Notes: a model not told the origin generated them from the letters alone. Shown: positions 1 through 8,184, numbered from the stretch's first letter. The stretch is DNA of 31,047 bases from an uncultured cyanobacterium (GCA_946221495.1 CAMIFA010000043.1:1-31047); one strand, 5' to 3'. Made by a program: numbers and translations.

Positions 1-1318
1 ATTCCTTTAATATTTCAGCAGCTTGTTTATCAGCCGTATGTCTTAGCTGATGCCTAAAAAGACTATCAATAATCTGTAAATTATTTTTAACTCGATGATG
101 AACTTCTTTTAAAAGAACTTCTTTTTCTTGAAGTGATGCCTTAATTTTTTCCTCTGTTCGCTTGCGATCGCTAATATCTTTTATTACTCCTAATAAACAA
201 ATTGGCTTGCCATTTGGATCATAATAAACACTACCTCTTGCCCAAATCCAACGGACGCTTTGATCAGACCAGATAATTCTGCATTCAAAATCCCAATCTT
301 CATGCGTAGATAAAGTTTGTTGAAATGCCCGATCTACGAATTCACGATCTTCAGGATGAACGTGCTTTAAGAATATTTCGTAATTCCATTCAGGCAAAAG
401 CACATCGTATCCAAATATCTGGTCATGTTTCAAGGAACGATTTGCATTGTGCAGTTCTGTAAAAAGATCCACATCCCAACTGCCTAATTGCCCAGCATCC
501 AAAACGAACCTCAGACGTGCGTCACTTTCGCGCAACGCCTCCTCTGTTAATTTGCGCTCGGTAGCATCGAGAAAAACTTTACCAAAGCCTTTAAGATTGC
601 CGCGCTCATCACGCAGGCTAATCGTTACCCCCTCAGCGAAAAAACGTGATCCGTCCTTACGTAAATGCCAGCGTTTGTCTTCCGCCCTTCCCTCAGTCGC
701 AGCTTTCAAGATTTCTTGCTCTGGTGCGCCAAGTTCCCTGTCTTCAGGCGTAAATATCAAGCTAGCATTCTCACCAAGAACTTCGCTTTCTTGCCAACCG
801 ATAATCCGCTCTGCTCCAGGAGTCCAACTAACTATGTTGCCACCTTTATCCAGCACAAGCATTGCGTAGTCTTTAGCGTTTTCTGCCAGCAAGCGAAATC
901 GCTCATTAGTTTCACGCAGCGCCTGTTCTCCTTGTCTTTTTTGAGTAATGTCTTCAATCGCCAGCAAGATCATCTCAGCATGATTGCTTGGATGACGCAA
1001 CTTCCGCGCATTCAGTATTAATGTCTTACGACCTATTGTCGGAAATTCTTGTTCTATTTCAAAATCTTCAATTTGAATGTCATCACGCAGGATTAGCTCT
1101 AAAAGTCCTTGTAAGACAGGGATGCTCCATTGCCCAGTGTTTAAATCATAGATAAAACATTTCTCTGCTACCAATTGAAATGTTTTGTAGAAAGAGCGAT
1201 TTGCCAGTACAACGCGCAAATGAGCATCTATTACTACAAAAGGCTGCCGCACCGTGTCTACAATACCTTGAAGGTAAGTATCTACTTGCTCCACTCCCTG
1301 CCCCACTTGTTTGTACAT
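1..1318 (-). CDS. Multi-PAS sensor histidine kinase, HisKA_2 type (3' end outside window)
   Basis: The reverse strand is open from an ATG at 1318 to the window edge (439 codons visible). It encodes three successive PAS/PAC-like modules (about residues 15-130, 135-255 and 265-390). The linkers between them have the usual PAC endings, such as DATERK and DISDRKR followed by a T/L-EE helix. The last visible part holds the dimerisation motif HHRVKNN at 407-413, typical of the HisKA_2 / HWE-like family, where this His region is phosphorylated. The HATPase domain must lie beyond the edge. No transmembrane segment is visible, so it is probably a soluble sensor; ligand and partner regulator are unknown. 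In-frame codons extend some 25 residues upstream without ATG, GTG or TTG, so the ATG is the best start. It is divergent from the glycan locus. Confidence 0.88.
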   Translation of the reverse strand, partial: MYKQVGQGVEQVDTYLQGIVDTVRQPFVVIDAHLRVVLANRSFYKTFQLVAEKCFIYDLNTGQWSIPVLQGLLELILRDDIQIEDFEIEQEFPTIGRKTLILNARKLRHPSNHAEMILLAIEDITQKRQGEQALRETNERFRLLAENAKDYAMLVLDKGGNIVSWTPGAERIIGWQESEVLGENASLIFTPEDRELGAPEQEILKAATEGRAEDKRWHLRKDGSRFFAEGVTISLRDERGNLKGFGKVFLDATERKLTEEALRESDARLRFVLDAGQLGSWDVDLFTELHNANRSLKHDQIFGYDVLLPEWNYEIFLKHVHPEDREFVDRAFQQTLSTHEDWDFECRIIWSDQSVRWIWARGSVYYDPNGKPICLLGVIKDISDRKRTEEKIKASLQEKEVLLKEVHHRVKNNLQIIDSLFRHQLRHTADKQAAEILKE

Positions 1319-1600
1319 TCCGCAGCTAGCCTGAAACCAAATGGCTACAAAATTTAACTTAATGCGATCTCTGCTTTGTGTCCAAGCGTAATTTTACTGG
1401 AGAGTAAAAGAGTAAAGCTGCGTTTACTTGGTTACTTCAGTGAATGTACGGTAATAGCTAACTATTTGTGTAGGGCTAACAAAGTGTAGTTGTGCAAATG
1501 CCTAAATGCTAGCTGGCAATACCAAAGATTCTTTGGGCAAATGTCTAATGAACTAGAAACAGGGGATCGGTAAAGTAAAGCGAGTCGTTGATAGTGGTTA
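1319..1600. other. Divergent intergenic region, sensor kinase / glycan locus
   Basis: This 282-base spacer separates two divergent genes and should hold both promoters, though no clear -35/-10 pair stands out. A direct repeat, GCAAATGCCTAA at 1494 and GCAAATGTCTAA at 1537, flanks a small perfect hairpin (CCAAAG, loop ATT, CTTTGG at 1522-1536). No open reading frame of interest is seen. Confidence 0.4.
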
Positions 1601-2626
1601 GTGAGTAACAAACACCGATTGGGAAACCCTCTACCTCAACGCATTGTAATTGTGCGATCGCTTCCAGGACTAGGCGATCTCCTTTGTGCTATCCCAGCGT
1701 GGAGAGCGCTACGAGTAGCCTTGCCAGCAGCGCAAATTACTTTAGTTGGTTTACCTTGGGCGCGGACTTTTATTCAACGCTTTAGCAAATATATCGACAA
1801 CTTCTTAGAATTCCCTGGCTATCCAGGAATCCCAGAAGTACCGCTACAAATTAGGAGGCTACCTGAATTTTTTACTGATGTTCACCAACAAAATTTTGAT
1901 TTGGCATTGCAGATGCATGGTAGCGGCATTGTTAGCAATGGGTTCACAGTTTTATTAGGCGCAAAGCTAAATGCTGGCTTTTACCTATCAGATCAATACT
2001 GCCCCGATGTCAATACTTTTCTGCCTTACCCAGAAGATGAACCGGAAATCTGGCGGCATTTGCGGCTAATGGAGTTTTTAGGAATACCGCTTAAGGGTAC
2101 ATCCCTGGAATTTCCTTTGCACGAGGAGGACTTTGCCTCACTAAACGCTATTGCAGAAGTCCAACACCTGAAAAAAGGTGAATACGTCTGTATTCATCCA
2201 GGCGCAAGTGTAAGCGATCGCCGTTGGTTAGCCCAAAATTTTGCTGTTGTTGCTGATGCTTTGGCGGCGCGTGGCTTGCAAGTAATTCTTACGGGTACTG
2301 CTCAAGAAGCACAATTAACGCAAACGGTACAACAGAGAATGCACTTTAAGGCAATTGATTTAGCTGGACGTACTAGCTTAGGTGCGATCGCTGCTTTATT
2401 AACTAATGCTGCCTTATTGGTTTGTAACGATACGGGTGTATCTCATTTAGCCGCAGCACTGGCAGTTAAGAGTGTGGTGATTTTTAGCACTTCTGATCCT
2501 AAGCGTTGGGCTCCCTTAGATCGCGATCGCCATCGGGTTTTAACTGCAAACAACGAAGTTACACCAGAAGAAGCGATCGCGCAAGTAGAAGAATTGCTAG
2601 TAAAGGAGGTGACAAGTGTTGCCTGA
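1601..2626 (+). CDS. Glycosyltransferase family 9 (ADP-heptosyltransferase type)
   Basis: 341 residues with the two Rossmann-like lobes of a GT-B enzyme of family 9. The N-terminal lobe opens with IVIVRSLPGLGDLLCAIPA, the usual GT9 acceptor-side start with the G-D-L loop. The C-terminal lobe has the HPGAS segment (about 197-201), an LAGRTSLGAIAALL segment and the donor-site motif CNDTGVSHLAAAL near 275-290. GT9 enzymes transfer heptose from ADP-heptose to lipid A core or other glycans on the cytoplasmic face of the inner membrane; acceptor and sugar are not defined by sequence. The only plausible start is GTG 1601, because an in-frame stop lies just upstream; it has no obvious Shine-Dalgarno sequence. 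Its end overlaps the next gene by 11 bases, so the two are translationally coupled. The same locus encodes gmhA, gmhB and hldE functions, which supports ADP-heptose as donor. Confidence 0.9.
   Translation: MSNKHRLGNPLPQRIVIVRSLPGLGDLLCAIPAWRALRVALPAAQITLVGLPWARTFIQRFSKYIDNFLEFPGYPGIPEVPLQIRRLPEFFTDVHQQNFDLALQMHGSGIVSNGFTVLLGAKLNAGFYLSDQYCPDVNTFLPYPEDEPEIWRHLRLMEFLGIPLKGTSLEFPLHEEDFASLNAIAEVQHLKKGEYVCIHPGASVSDRRWLAQNFAVVADALAARGLQVILTGTAQEAQLTQTVQQRMHFKAIDLAGRTSLGAIAALLTNAALLVCNDTGVSHLAAALAVKSVVIFSTSDPKRWAPLDRDRHRVLTANNEVTPEEAIAQVEELLVKEVTSVA
2602..2610 (+). promoter_or_regulatory. Strong ribosome binding site for the truncated GT9
   Basis: AAAGGAGGT lies five bases before GTG 2616, inside the 3' end of the preceding GT9 gene. 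It fixes the GTG as start and shows coupling of the two genes. It is the strongest Shine-Dalgarno match noted in the locus, although the gene it serves is truncated. Confidence 0.7.
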
Positions 2627-3137
2627 TTGGCAGAATATCCACCGACTGCTTGTTATCTATCCGAGTAGCATTGAGGATGTAATGCACATTCAACCTGCAC
2701 TACAGATATTACGCCAGGCGCTACCAAACGCTGAGATTACCTTGCTGACTACTCCAGCTTGTAGTCAAGTGGTTGAATCTTGGGTAGATGAAATTATGGT
2801 GTACGAGGGTATTACTGGGAACGCTCAACGCGAGATTGATTTAATTGACAAATTACGCGATCGCTGCTTTGATGCCGCTATTATCTTCACCAACACTGAT
2901 GAATCACCCTACTCGCTAGCTTACATCTGCTATCTAGCAGGCATCCCCATTCGGCTAGGACAGTCACAAGAGTTCGGTGGCAGTGTTCTCTCCCAGTGGG
3001 TAAAGTCCAGTTTGTCAGGCACTCACCCAGAAAATCACCATCTATTCTTGCTGGAATCAGCCGGATTTCCCTCTGCACAGCCAATCAGTTCCGACCTGAA
3101 GACAGTTAAAGGAACTCCGAACTTCTCAACTTCTTAA
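2616..3137 (+). pseudogene. GT9 glycosyltransferase, C-terminal half missing
   Basis: 173 residues matching only the N-terminal lobe of a GT9 enzyme: LLVIYPSSIEDVMHIQPAL, then ITLLTTPA, then an AAIIFTNTDESPYSLAYICYLAGIP segment, as in the intact GT9 at 11944. Members normally run about 340-380 residues, and the donor-binding lobe (HPGA and NDTGxxH motifs) is absent. The GTG start at 2616 has a near-perfect ribosome site, AAAGGAGGT at 2602-2610, five bases upstream, so translation initiation looks intact. Homology fades near residue 160, and the last codons and TAA lie inside a heptamer tract (3111-3159), suggesting the 3' half was lost where the repeat arose. It could still make a one-lobe protein, but catalysis as a GT9 is unlikely. 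Confidence 0.72.
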
Positions 3138-3159
3138 ACTCAAAACTCAAAACTATTGA
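3111..3159 (+). repeat. Heptamer tract at truncated GT9 3' end
   Basis: Seven consecutive 7-base units: GGAACTC, CGAACTT, CTCAACT, TCTTAAA, CTCAAAA, CTCAAAA, CTATTGA. The period of seven and the drifting unit are those of cyanobacterial short tandemly repeated repetitive (STRR) sequences. The tract supplies the last codons and stop of the truncated GT9 and ends three bases before the next ATG at 3163. Confidence 0.6.
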
Positions 3160-3162
3160 GTC

Positions 3163-4140
3163 ATGCGACCATTACGCATTTTAACTTGGCACATTCACGG
3201 CAGCTATCTTTACTATCTAACGCAGGCGCGACATCATTTTTACTTGCCGATTAAATCCAATCGACCAGAAGGCTATGGCGGTCGTACTTATGGCTTTTCT
3301 TGGTCAGATAACGTTTACGATGTGCCAGCCGAGGAAGTTAAAAACCTCCAATTTGACTGTATTTTATTTCAGTCACGAAAAAACTATTTAGAAGATCAAT
3401 ATGAAATTTTATCAGAATCGCAGCGACAACTGCCCCGCATCTACCTAGAACACGATCCACCCCAAGAACACCCCACAAACACGCGCCACGTTGTTGATGA
3501 CCCCAATGTGCTGTTAATTCATGTCACTGCCTTTAACCAGTTGATGTGGGATAACAACCGCACTCCTACAAAAGTGATTGAACACGGTGTCATTGTGCCA
3601 GACAACGTTTTTTATACAGGAGAACTGGAACGAGGATTAGTAATTGTCAACGGATTGCGATCGCGGGGGCGGCGGCTTGGTGCTGATATATTTGAGCGTG
3701 TACGCTCTTGTGTTCCCCTAGATTTAATTGGCATGAATTCAGAACAACTAGGTGGCTTAGGCGAAGTGCAACACCAGGAGTTACCAGAATTTGCATCGCG
3801 CTATCGCTTCTTTTTTAACCCTATCCGCTATACCAGCTTAGGACTTGCCGTGTGCGAAGCGATGACAATTGGTTTGCCAATAATTGGACTAGCGACTACA
3901 GAAATGGTGACGGTAGTTGACAACTCAGTTTCTGGCTATGTTGATACCGATGTGGAGAAGCTAATAGAGGTAATGAGCCAACTTTTGCACAATCCAACAG
4001 CAGCAAAAACATTGAGTGACGGTGCGCGAACCAAAGCGCGATCGCGGTTCAACATCCAACGTTTCACCGACGACTGGAACGAAGCCTTTACCCTAGTCAC
4101 CGAAAGCAAGCGAGAGGTAATAAGTGATCTACGCTCTTGA
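3163..4140 (+). CDS. Glycosyltransferase, GT-B fold, GT4-like
   Basis: 325 residues. The C-terminal half has the GT4-type donor lobe: a FFFNPIRYTSLGLAVCEAMTIGLPIIG stretch in which the second acidic residue of the family E-x7-E motif is kept (CEAM) while the first position lies in YTSLG. After it come TTEMVTVVDNSVSGYVDTD and a helix ending in HNPTAAKTLSDGAR. The N-terminal half (LTWHIHGSYLYYLTQARHHFY) resembles small cyanobacterial GT4 proteins that start with a WHIHG-type motif. The enzyme probably adds a sugar to the glycan assembled by this locus; donor and acceptor are unknown. It follows the truncated GT9 by 25 bases of heptamer repeat and precedes the GT4-GmhA fusion by 47 bases, in the same orientation, so an operon is likely. 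Confidence 0.8.
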   Translation: MRPLRILTWHIHGSYLYYLTQARHHFYLPIKSNRPEGYGGRTYGFSWSDNVYDVPAEEVKNLQFDCILFQSRKNYLEDQYEILSESQRQLPRIYLEHDPPQEHPTNTRHVVDDPNVLLIHVTAFNQLMWDNNRTPTKVIEHGVIVPDNVFYTGELERGLVIVNGLRSRGRRLGADIFERVRSCVPLDLIGMNSEQLGGLGEVQHQELPEFASRYRFFFNPIRYTSLGLAVCEAMTIGLPIIGLATTEMVTVVDNSVSGYVDTDVEKLIEVMSQLLHNPTAAKTLSDGARTKARSRFNIQRFTDDWNEAFTLVTESKREVISDLRS

Positions 4141-4148
4141 ACTTGTTA

Positions 4149-4183
4149 CCTCTAGCCTCTAGCCTCTAGCCTCTCGCCTTTAG
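4149..4183 (+). repeat. Heptamer tract occupying the leader of the GT4-GmhA gene
   Basis: Five 7-base units: CCTCTAG three times, then CCTCTCG and CCTTTAG. It ends four bases before ATG 4188, so it takes the place where a ribosome binding site would be. No Shine-Dalgarno match is left, and translation may depend on coupling to the upstream gene or on an unstructured pyrimidine-rich leader. Confidence 0.7.
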
Positions 4184-4187
4184 CCTT

Positions 4188-6125
4188 ATGACTAAACGTA
4201 TTGCCTTAATTAGCGAACACGCCTCACCGTTAGGCACTTTTGGGGGTGCAGACAGTGGTGGTCAGAATGTTTATGTAGGTCAGATTGCCAAACATTTGGC
4301 TGCTGTTGGCTATCAAGTTGACGTATTTACCAGAAGGGATAGCGATCAATTACCAGAAATTGTTGATTGGATAAATGGTGTCCGCATCATCCATGTGTCA
4401 GCAGGTTCGCCTATATATGTGCGAAAAGAAGATTTATTGCCATACATGGAGGAATTCACTGCTTATCTCCTAAATTTTTGTCAAACGCGGCAGACATACA
4501 ATTTAATTCATGCAAATTTCTGGATGTCGGCAATGGTGGCAGCTCAAATTAAGCAAGAACTAGGCATACCGTTTATTGTCACTTTCCATGCTTTAGGTCG
4601 CGTCCGCCGCTTCTACCAAGGTGAAGCCGATGAATTTCCTGACGAGCGATTTATTATTGAAGACTCCATTGTTGCGGCAGCTGATCATATTATTGCTGAG
4701 TGTCCGCAAGACCAAGAAGATTTGCTTTCTCTCTACCATGCTGACCCCACCAAAATTAGCATTATTCCTTGTGGTTTTGATCCAGCCGAGTTTTGGCAAA
4801 TTGACAAGACAGAGGCAAGGGTGAAATTAGGGCTTGATCCTGATCAACCGTTACTCCTCCAGCTAGGAAGACTTGTACCGCGTAAGGGAGTTGATACAGT
4901 AATTCGCGGCTTTGGACGCGCTGTATCTACATCTAACCTAACAGCACGATTGCTAATCGTCGGCGGGGAATCTGAAGAACCAGATCCGCACCTTACTCCC
5001 GAGATTGGCAGGCTGCAAGCGATCGCTACTGATCAAGGCGTTGGCGATAGAGTAACTTTTGTCGGTCGCAAGCGCCGCGAACTGCTGAAGTATTACTACA
5101 GTGCTGCCGATATTTTTTTAACTACTCCTTTATATGAACCGTTTGGAATTACACCCTTAGAAGCAATGGCGTGTGGAACTCCAGTAATTGGTTCTCATGT
5201 GGGGGGAGTGAAATTCACAGTCAAAGACGGTGAAACAGGTTTGCTTGTACCACCGGATCAGCCTCAGGCGATCGCTCTCGCAATTGCTTATTTATATCAA
5301 AACCCGAAAATTTGCAATTCCTTGAGCCGTCAGGCAATTCAAAGAGCAAACGCGCTGTTTACCTGGGAACAAGTGACAAGTGATGTTGCCGTGCTGTACG
5401 AAAAAGTTATAAGACAGAAGACAGAAGATAGAAGACAGAATAATTCTGCATTGCTCCCCAACTCTAACAGAGAATTCCTAACCTCCCATCTTTCTACAAC
5501 GCTGATTGCAGAAAGCTTTGATGCGGCGATTGAGGCGTATGAGCGATCGCGCTTAGTATTAGCTCCGGCTATTGTGCAAGCGGCGCAGGCAATTTGTAGT
5601 TGCTTAAGTGCAGGCGGTAAAATCCTTGTTTGTGGCAATGGTGGTAGTGCTGCTGATGCTCAACACTTTGCTGCTGAATTAGTCGGGCGCTTCCGATGTC
5701 TAAAGAGAGGAGGTATACCAGTATTAGCGCTAACTGCTGATACAGCTTTCTTGACTGCTTGGGCGAATGATGTCGGCTTTGAATATGTTTTTTCGCGGCA
5801 GGTAGAAACGTTTGCTTCCCCTGGAGATTTGTTACTTGGTATTAGTACCAGTGGGCGATCGCCTAATGTTATTCAAGCGTTTAAAACTGCCCACTCTTAC
5901 AACCTCAAGTGTGTCGCTTTACTAGGCGGGGATGGTGGTGAGTTACTAAGTTTGGCTGATCTAGCCGTAGTTGTACCAGCATCAGACACTCAGCGCATCC
6001 AAGAGGTACAGCTTTTCGTACTGCATCTTTTGTGTGAATTAACTGAGCAGCAGTTGGGATCAGGAGTCAGGGAGCAGGAGGAATACCGAATGCTGAATTC
6101 TGAGTTAATAGCTGAAATTCAATAG
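4188..6125 (+). CDS. gmhA: Fusion of GT4 glycosyltransferase and sedoheptulose-7-phosphate isomerase (GmhA)
   Basis: 645 residues in two enzymatic parts. Residues 1-405 are a GT4 glycosyltransferase related to sucrose-phosphate-synthase-like enzymes: a GGADSGGQNVYV loop near 19-30, LGRLVPRKGVD near 224, and the E-x7-E motif at E317 and E325 (EPFGITPLEAMACGTPVIG). Residues about 440-630 are a SIS-domain GmhA, which converts sedoheptulose 7-phosphate to D-glycero-D-manno-heptose 7-phosphate. CGNGGSAAD is at 482-490, and the zinc-site residues known from E. coli GmhA are all kept (H493, E497, Q605, H613), as is LLGISTSGRSPNVI. The linker is partly encoded by four AGACAGA-type heptamers, and the tail after LCELTEQQL also runs into a repeat tract. 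Both halves look active. The fusion ties the first step of heptose synthesis to a transferase. GmhB and HldE follow downstream. Confidence 0.9.
   Translation: MTKRIALISEHASPLGTFGGADSGGQNVYVGQIAKHLAAVGYQVDVFTRRDSDQLPEIVDWINGVRIIHVSAGSPIYVRKEDLLPYMEEFTAYLLNFCQTRQTYNLIHANFWMSAMVAAQIKQELGIPFIVTFHALGRVRRFYQGEADEFPDERFIIEDSIVAAADHIIAECPQDQEDLLSLYHADPTKISIIPCGFDPAEFWQIDKTEARVKLGLDPDQPLLLQLGRLVPRKGVDTVIRGFGRAVSTSNLTARLLIVGGESEEPDPHLTPEIGRLQAIATDQGVGDRVTFVGRKRRELLKYYYSAADIFLTTPLYEPFGITPLEAMACGTPVIGSHVGGVKFTVKDGETGLLVPPDQPQAIALAIAYLYQNPKICNSLSRQAIQRANALFTWEQVTSDVAVLYEKVIRQKTEDRRQNNSALLPNSNREFLTSHLSTTLIAESFDAAIEAYERSRLVLAPAIVQAAQAICSCLSAGGKILVCGNGGSAADAQHFAAELVGRFRCLKRGGIPVLALTADTAFLTAWANDVGFEYVFSRQVETFASPGDLLLGISTSGRSPNVIQAFKTAHSYNLKCVALLGGDGGELLSLADLAVVVPASDTQRIQEVQLFVLHLLCELTEQQLGSGVREQEEYRMLNSELIAEIQ
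5412..5439 (+). repeat. In-frame heptamer tract in the GT4-GmhA linker
   Basis: Four exact-period units: AGACAGA, AGACAGA, AGATAGA, AGACAGA. They encode residues about 409-418 (RQKTEDRRQN) exactly between the two domains. The tract resembles intergenic STRR sequence and may mark the old spacer between two once-separate genes. Confidence 0.75.
6057..6105 (+). repeat. Heptamer tract encoding the C-terminal tail of GT4-GmhA
   Basis: Units of seven: GGATCAG, GAGTCAG, GGAGCAG, GAGGAAT, ACCGAAT, GCTGAAT, TCTGAGT. They encode about 17 residues following the natural end of the SIS domain (ELTEQQL). This suggests the original stop was lost and the frame ran into a 3' repeat. Confidence 0.6.
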
Positions 6126-6143
6126 TTAAAAAGGAGAAAGAAC

Positions 6144-6866
6144 ATGGAACTGCAAGGAAGAGTTGTTTTAGTAACTGGCGGCGGACGTGGACTTGGTGAA
6201 GCTATCTGCCAAACCTTATCATCAGTAGGTGCGAGTGTAATTGTCGCTGATATCCGCCAAGAACTAGCGGATAAAGTGGCAGAGGATATTCAGGCTAGTG
6301 GTAATGAGGCGATCGCTCTGCCGCTTGATGTCACGAGCGAAGAGCAAGCAGAAGCTGTTATTCAAAAAACTATTGCTCACTACGGTCAGCTAGATGCTTT
6401 GATTAACAATGCGGGAACAGATGTCACGCTCTCAATTGAGGAATTGGCGATTAAAGACTGGGATACAGTTCTATCCGTCAATTTACGCGGTCCCTTTCTG
6501 ATGTCAAAATTTGCTTTACCGCATATGAAGCAGCAAGGTAGCGGTCATATTATTAATGTTGCCTCTACTGCTGGCAAACGCGCTTGGGCAAATGCTTCGG
6601 CTTATCATGCAAGTAAATGGGGGCTTTTGGGTTTTAGCCACGCTCTGCACGTAGAAGCTCGACCACATAATATCAAGGTTACGGCTCTTGTTGCTGGTGG
6701 AATGCAAACGCCGTTTCTATTGGATCGATTCCCCGACATTGACGTTAGTACACTCCAAGATCCAAAAAACGTGGCTGAAACTGTACGATTTTTGCTGTCT
6801 ACACCCGCAGGAACAGTTATTCCAGAGATGATGGTGCTGCCAATGCGTGAAAGTTCTTGGCCCTAA
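6144..6866 (+). CDS. Short-chain dehydrogenase/reductase (classical SDR)
   Basis: 240 residues, the usual length of a classical SDR. The dinucleotide-binding motif TGGGRGLG is at 11-18, NNAG at 88-91, and the catalytic triad is Ser141 (NVASTAG), Tyr154 and Lys158 (YHASK). An acidic Asp (VADIR, near 36) after the second strand favours NAD(H) over NADP(H). The start is well placed: AAAGGAGAAAG lies just before ATG 6144. It closes the first run of the glycan operon, 18 bases after the GT4-GmhA gene, and a strong hairpin follows. The substrate is not readable from sequence; context suggests a sugar or sugar-nucleotide oxidation or epimerisation. It is not an extended SDR of the HldD type, which is longer (about 310 residues). 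Confidence 0.88.
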   Translation: MELQGRVVLVTGGGRGLGEAICQTLSSVGASVIVADIRQELADKVAEDIQASGNEAIALPLDVTSEEQAEAVIQKTIAHYGQLDALINNAGTDVTLSIEELAIKDWDTVLSVNLRGPFLMSKFALPHMKQQGSGHIINVASTAGKRAWANASAYHASKWGLLGFSHALHVEARPHNIKVTALVAGGMQTPFLLDRFPDIDVSTLQDPKNVAETVRFLLSTPAGTVIPEMMVLPMRESSWP

Positions 6867-6867
6867 G

Positions 6868-6894
6868 AAAATAGCGCTAAAATAGCGCTATTTT
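6868..6894. terminator. Bidirectional intrinsic terminator
   Basis: A perfect 11-bp stem, AAAATAGCGCT / AGCGCTATTTT, with a five-base AAAAT loop. T runs on one strand and A runs on the other make it work in both directions. It sits between the convergent SDR and Gfo/Idh genes. Confidence 0.85.
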
Positions 6895-6924
6895 ATCTTC
6901 TACTTTGATGATGCTTAAAATACT

Positions 6925-8007
6925 TCACTCACCAGGATATTTAAACTTCCATTGCTGACGAATAGTATCCATAGTTTCCATAATGCTTAATGTTTGCTCT
7001 AGAGGCATAATCTTGCTTTCCAGTTCACTATTTCTTAAACAAGACATTACTTCAGCAGCTTCATAGTTGTAGCCATTTCCCTGAAAGGGTTGCTTGATGT
7101 TAATAGATTCATTATTGAATCGAAAGTACAAGCGCCTAAGTAAAGGAATCTTTTTAGTAGACTTCAGTAGCCTTCTTTTAAAAGTTAAAGAATTGGTAGC
7201 TGATGTTGACCCAGGAAATTTAGTAATAGATAACTTAGAAGGCGAGTATATTGGTGCATGAATTTTAATTTGTCCCTCAGTTCCGATAATAATGACTTCA
7301 TTAGTGGTGCGAGTACGTAAACTTGCATAAAGAATAGCTAGTTGCCCTTGGGGGTAGCCTAAAATAATGGCTGATTGTTCATCGACACCTGTGTCGCCCA
7401 TAGAAGGTTGACTAACAATGCTAGAAGGTGAACCTAATAGTTGAAAAGCTAAAGAAAGAGGATAAACACCGCGATCAAGTAGAGAACCACCACCTAATTC
7501 AGGATTAAAAAAACGATTGTTCTGGTTGAACTCGGTAGGCATACCAAAGTCAGCTGTCAATATCCGAATTTCACCGATAACACCACTGTTAATCAGGTGC
7601 TGAACTTTTTGGATGATCGGAATGAAGCGCGTCCACATAGCTTCCATGCAAAACAATTGTTTTTGATGAGCTAGGGCGATGACTTCACGCGCTTGTGAAG
7701 CATTAAGAGTAAATGGTTTTTCACAGAGGACTGCTTTACCAGCTTCTAGACACAGAATGCAGTCATCTTTGTGCCTGATATGAGGTGTAGCAACATAAAC
7801 AACATCTATATCCTTATTCTTTACTAAGTCTTCGTAGCTTGTGTAGGTGTGGGGAATGTTAAATTGACAAGCAAATTCTTGGGCATTAGATAGCGTTCGT
7901 GAGCTAACAGCTAGCAATTGGGCATCAGGAAGAAAACGTAGCCCTTCGGCAAACTTATTTGCTGCATATCCTGTACCTAGGAATCCCCAATTAATACTTT
8001 TTGACAT
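6925..8007 (-). CDS. Gfo/Idh/MocA family oxidoreductase
   Basis: 360 residues. The N-terminal Rossmann fold begins WGFLGTGYAANKF (7-19). The family catalytic motif EKP is at 96-98 (LCEKPFTLN), and the second domain shows GGGSLLDRGVYPLSLAFQLLG. The overall pattern is that of the NAD(P)-dependent dihydrodiol-dehydrogenase-like branch, but many relatives act on sugars or sugar nucleotides. Start ATG 8007 has no strong Shine-Dalgarno sequence. It is transcribed against the glycan operon and followed in the same direction by nothing but the shared terminator. Together with the second family member at 8185-9378 it forms a minus-strand pair within the heptose locus, so a role in modifying a sugar of the same glycan is inferred. 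No HIP1 site is seen in this gene. Confidence 0.85.
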   Translation of the reverse strand: MSKSINWGFLGTGYAANKFAEGLRFLPDAQLLAVSSRTLSNAQEFACQFNIPHTYTSYEDLVKNKDIDVVYVATPHIRHKDDCILCLEAGKAVLCEKPFTLNASQAREVIALAHQKQLFCMEAMWTRFIPIIQKVQHLINSGVIGEIRILTADFGMPTEFNQNNRFFNPELGGGSLLDRGVYPLSLAFQLLGSPSSIVSQPSMGDTGVDEQSAIILGYPQGQLAILYASLRTRTTNEVIIIGTEGQIKIHAPIYSPSKLSITKFPGSTSATNSLTFKRRLLKSTKKIPLLRRLYFRFNNESINIKQPFQGNGYNYEAAEVMSCLRNSELESKIMPLEQTLSIMETMDTIRQQWKFKYPGE

Positions 8008-8184
8008 GGATAAAATATTCCAAGTAGACCAACATAATTAAACGAAACAAGTAGCTTACTTCTAGCTTCTGTCTAATCTGAACGAGAAAATATTTATACT
8101 CATATACTTACTTAATAAGTTAAGAGTTTGTCTAGCTTTAACAACCTAGAGACTGTAGCAATATTAATTTAGTCCTAAGTTACG

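Noticed and set aside
447..1357. Plus-strand open frames at 447-869, 665-1021 and 1175-1357
   Set aside because: They are antisense to the PAS-rich histidine kinase and have Ser/Arg-rich or low-information translations without recognisable domains.
6144..6866. HldD epimerase identity for the SDR
   Set aside because: It is a 240-residue classical SDR (TGGGRGLG, YHASK); HldD is an extended SDR of about 310 residues with a different glycine motif.
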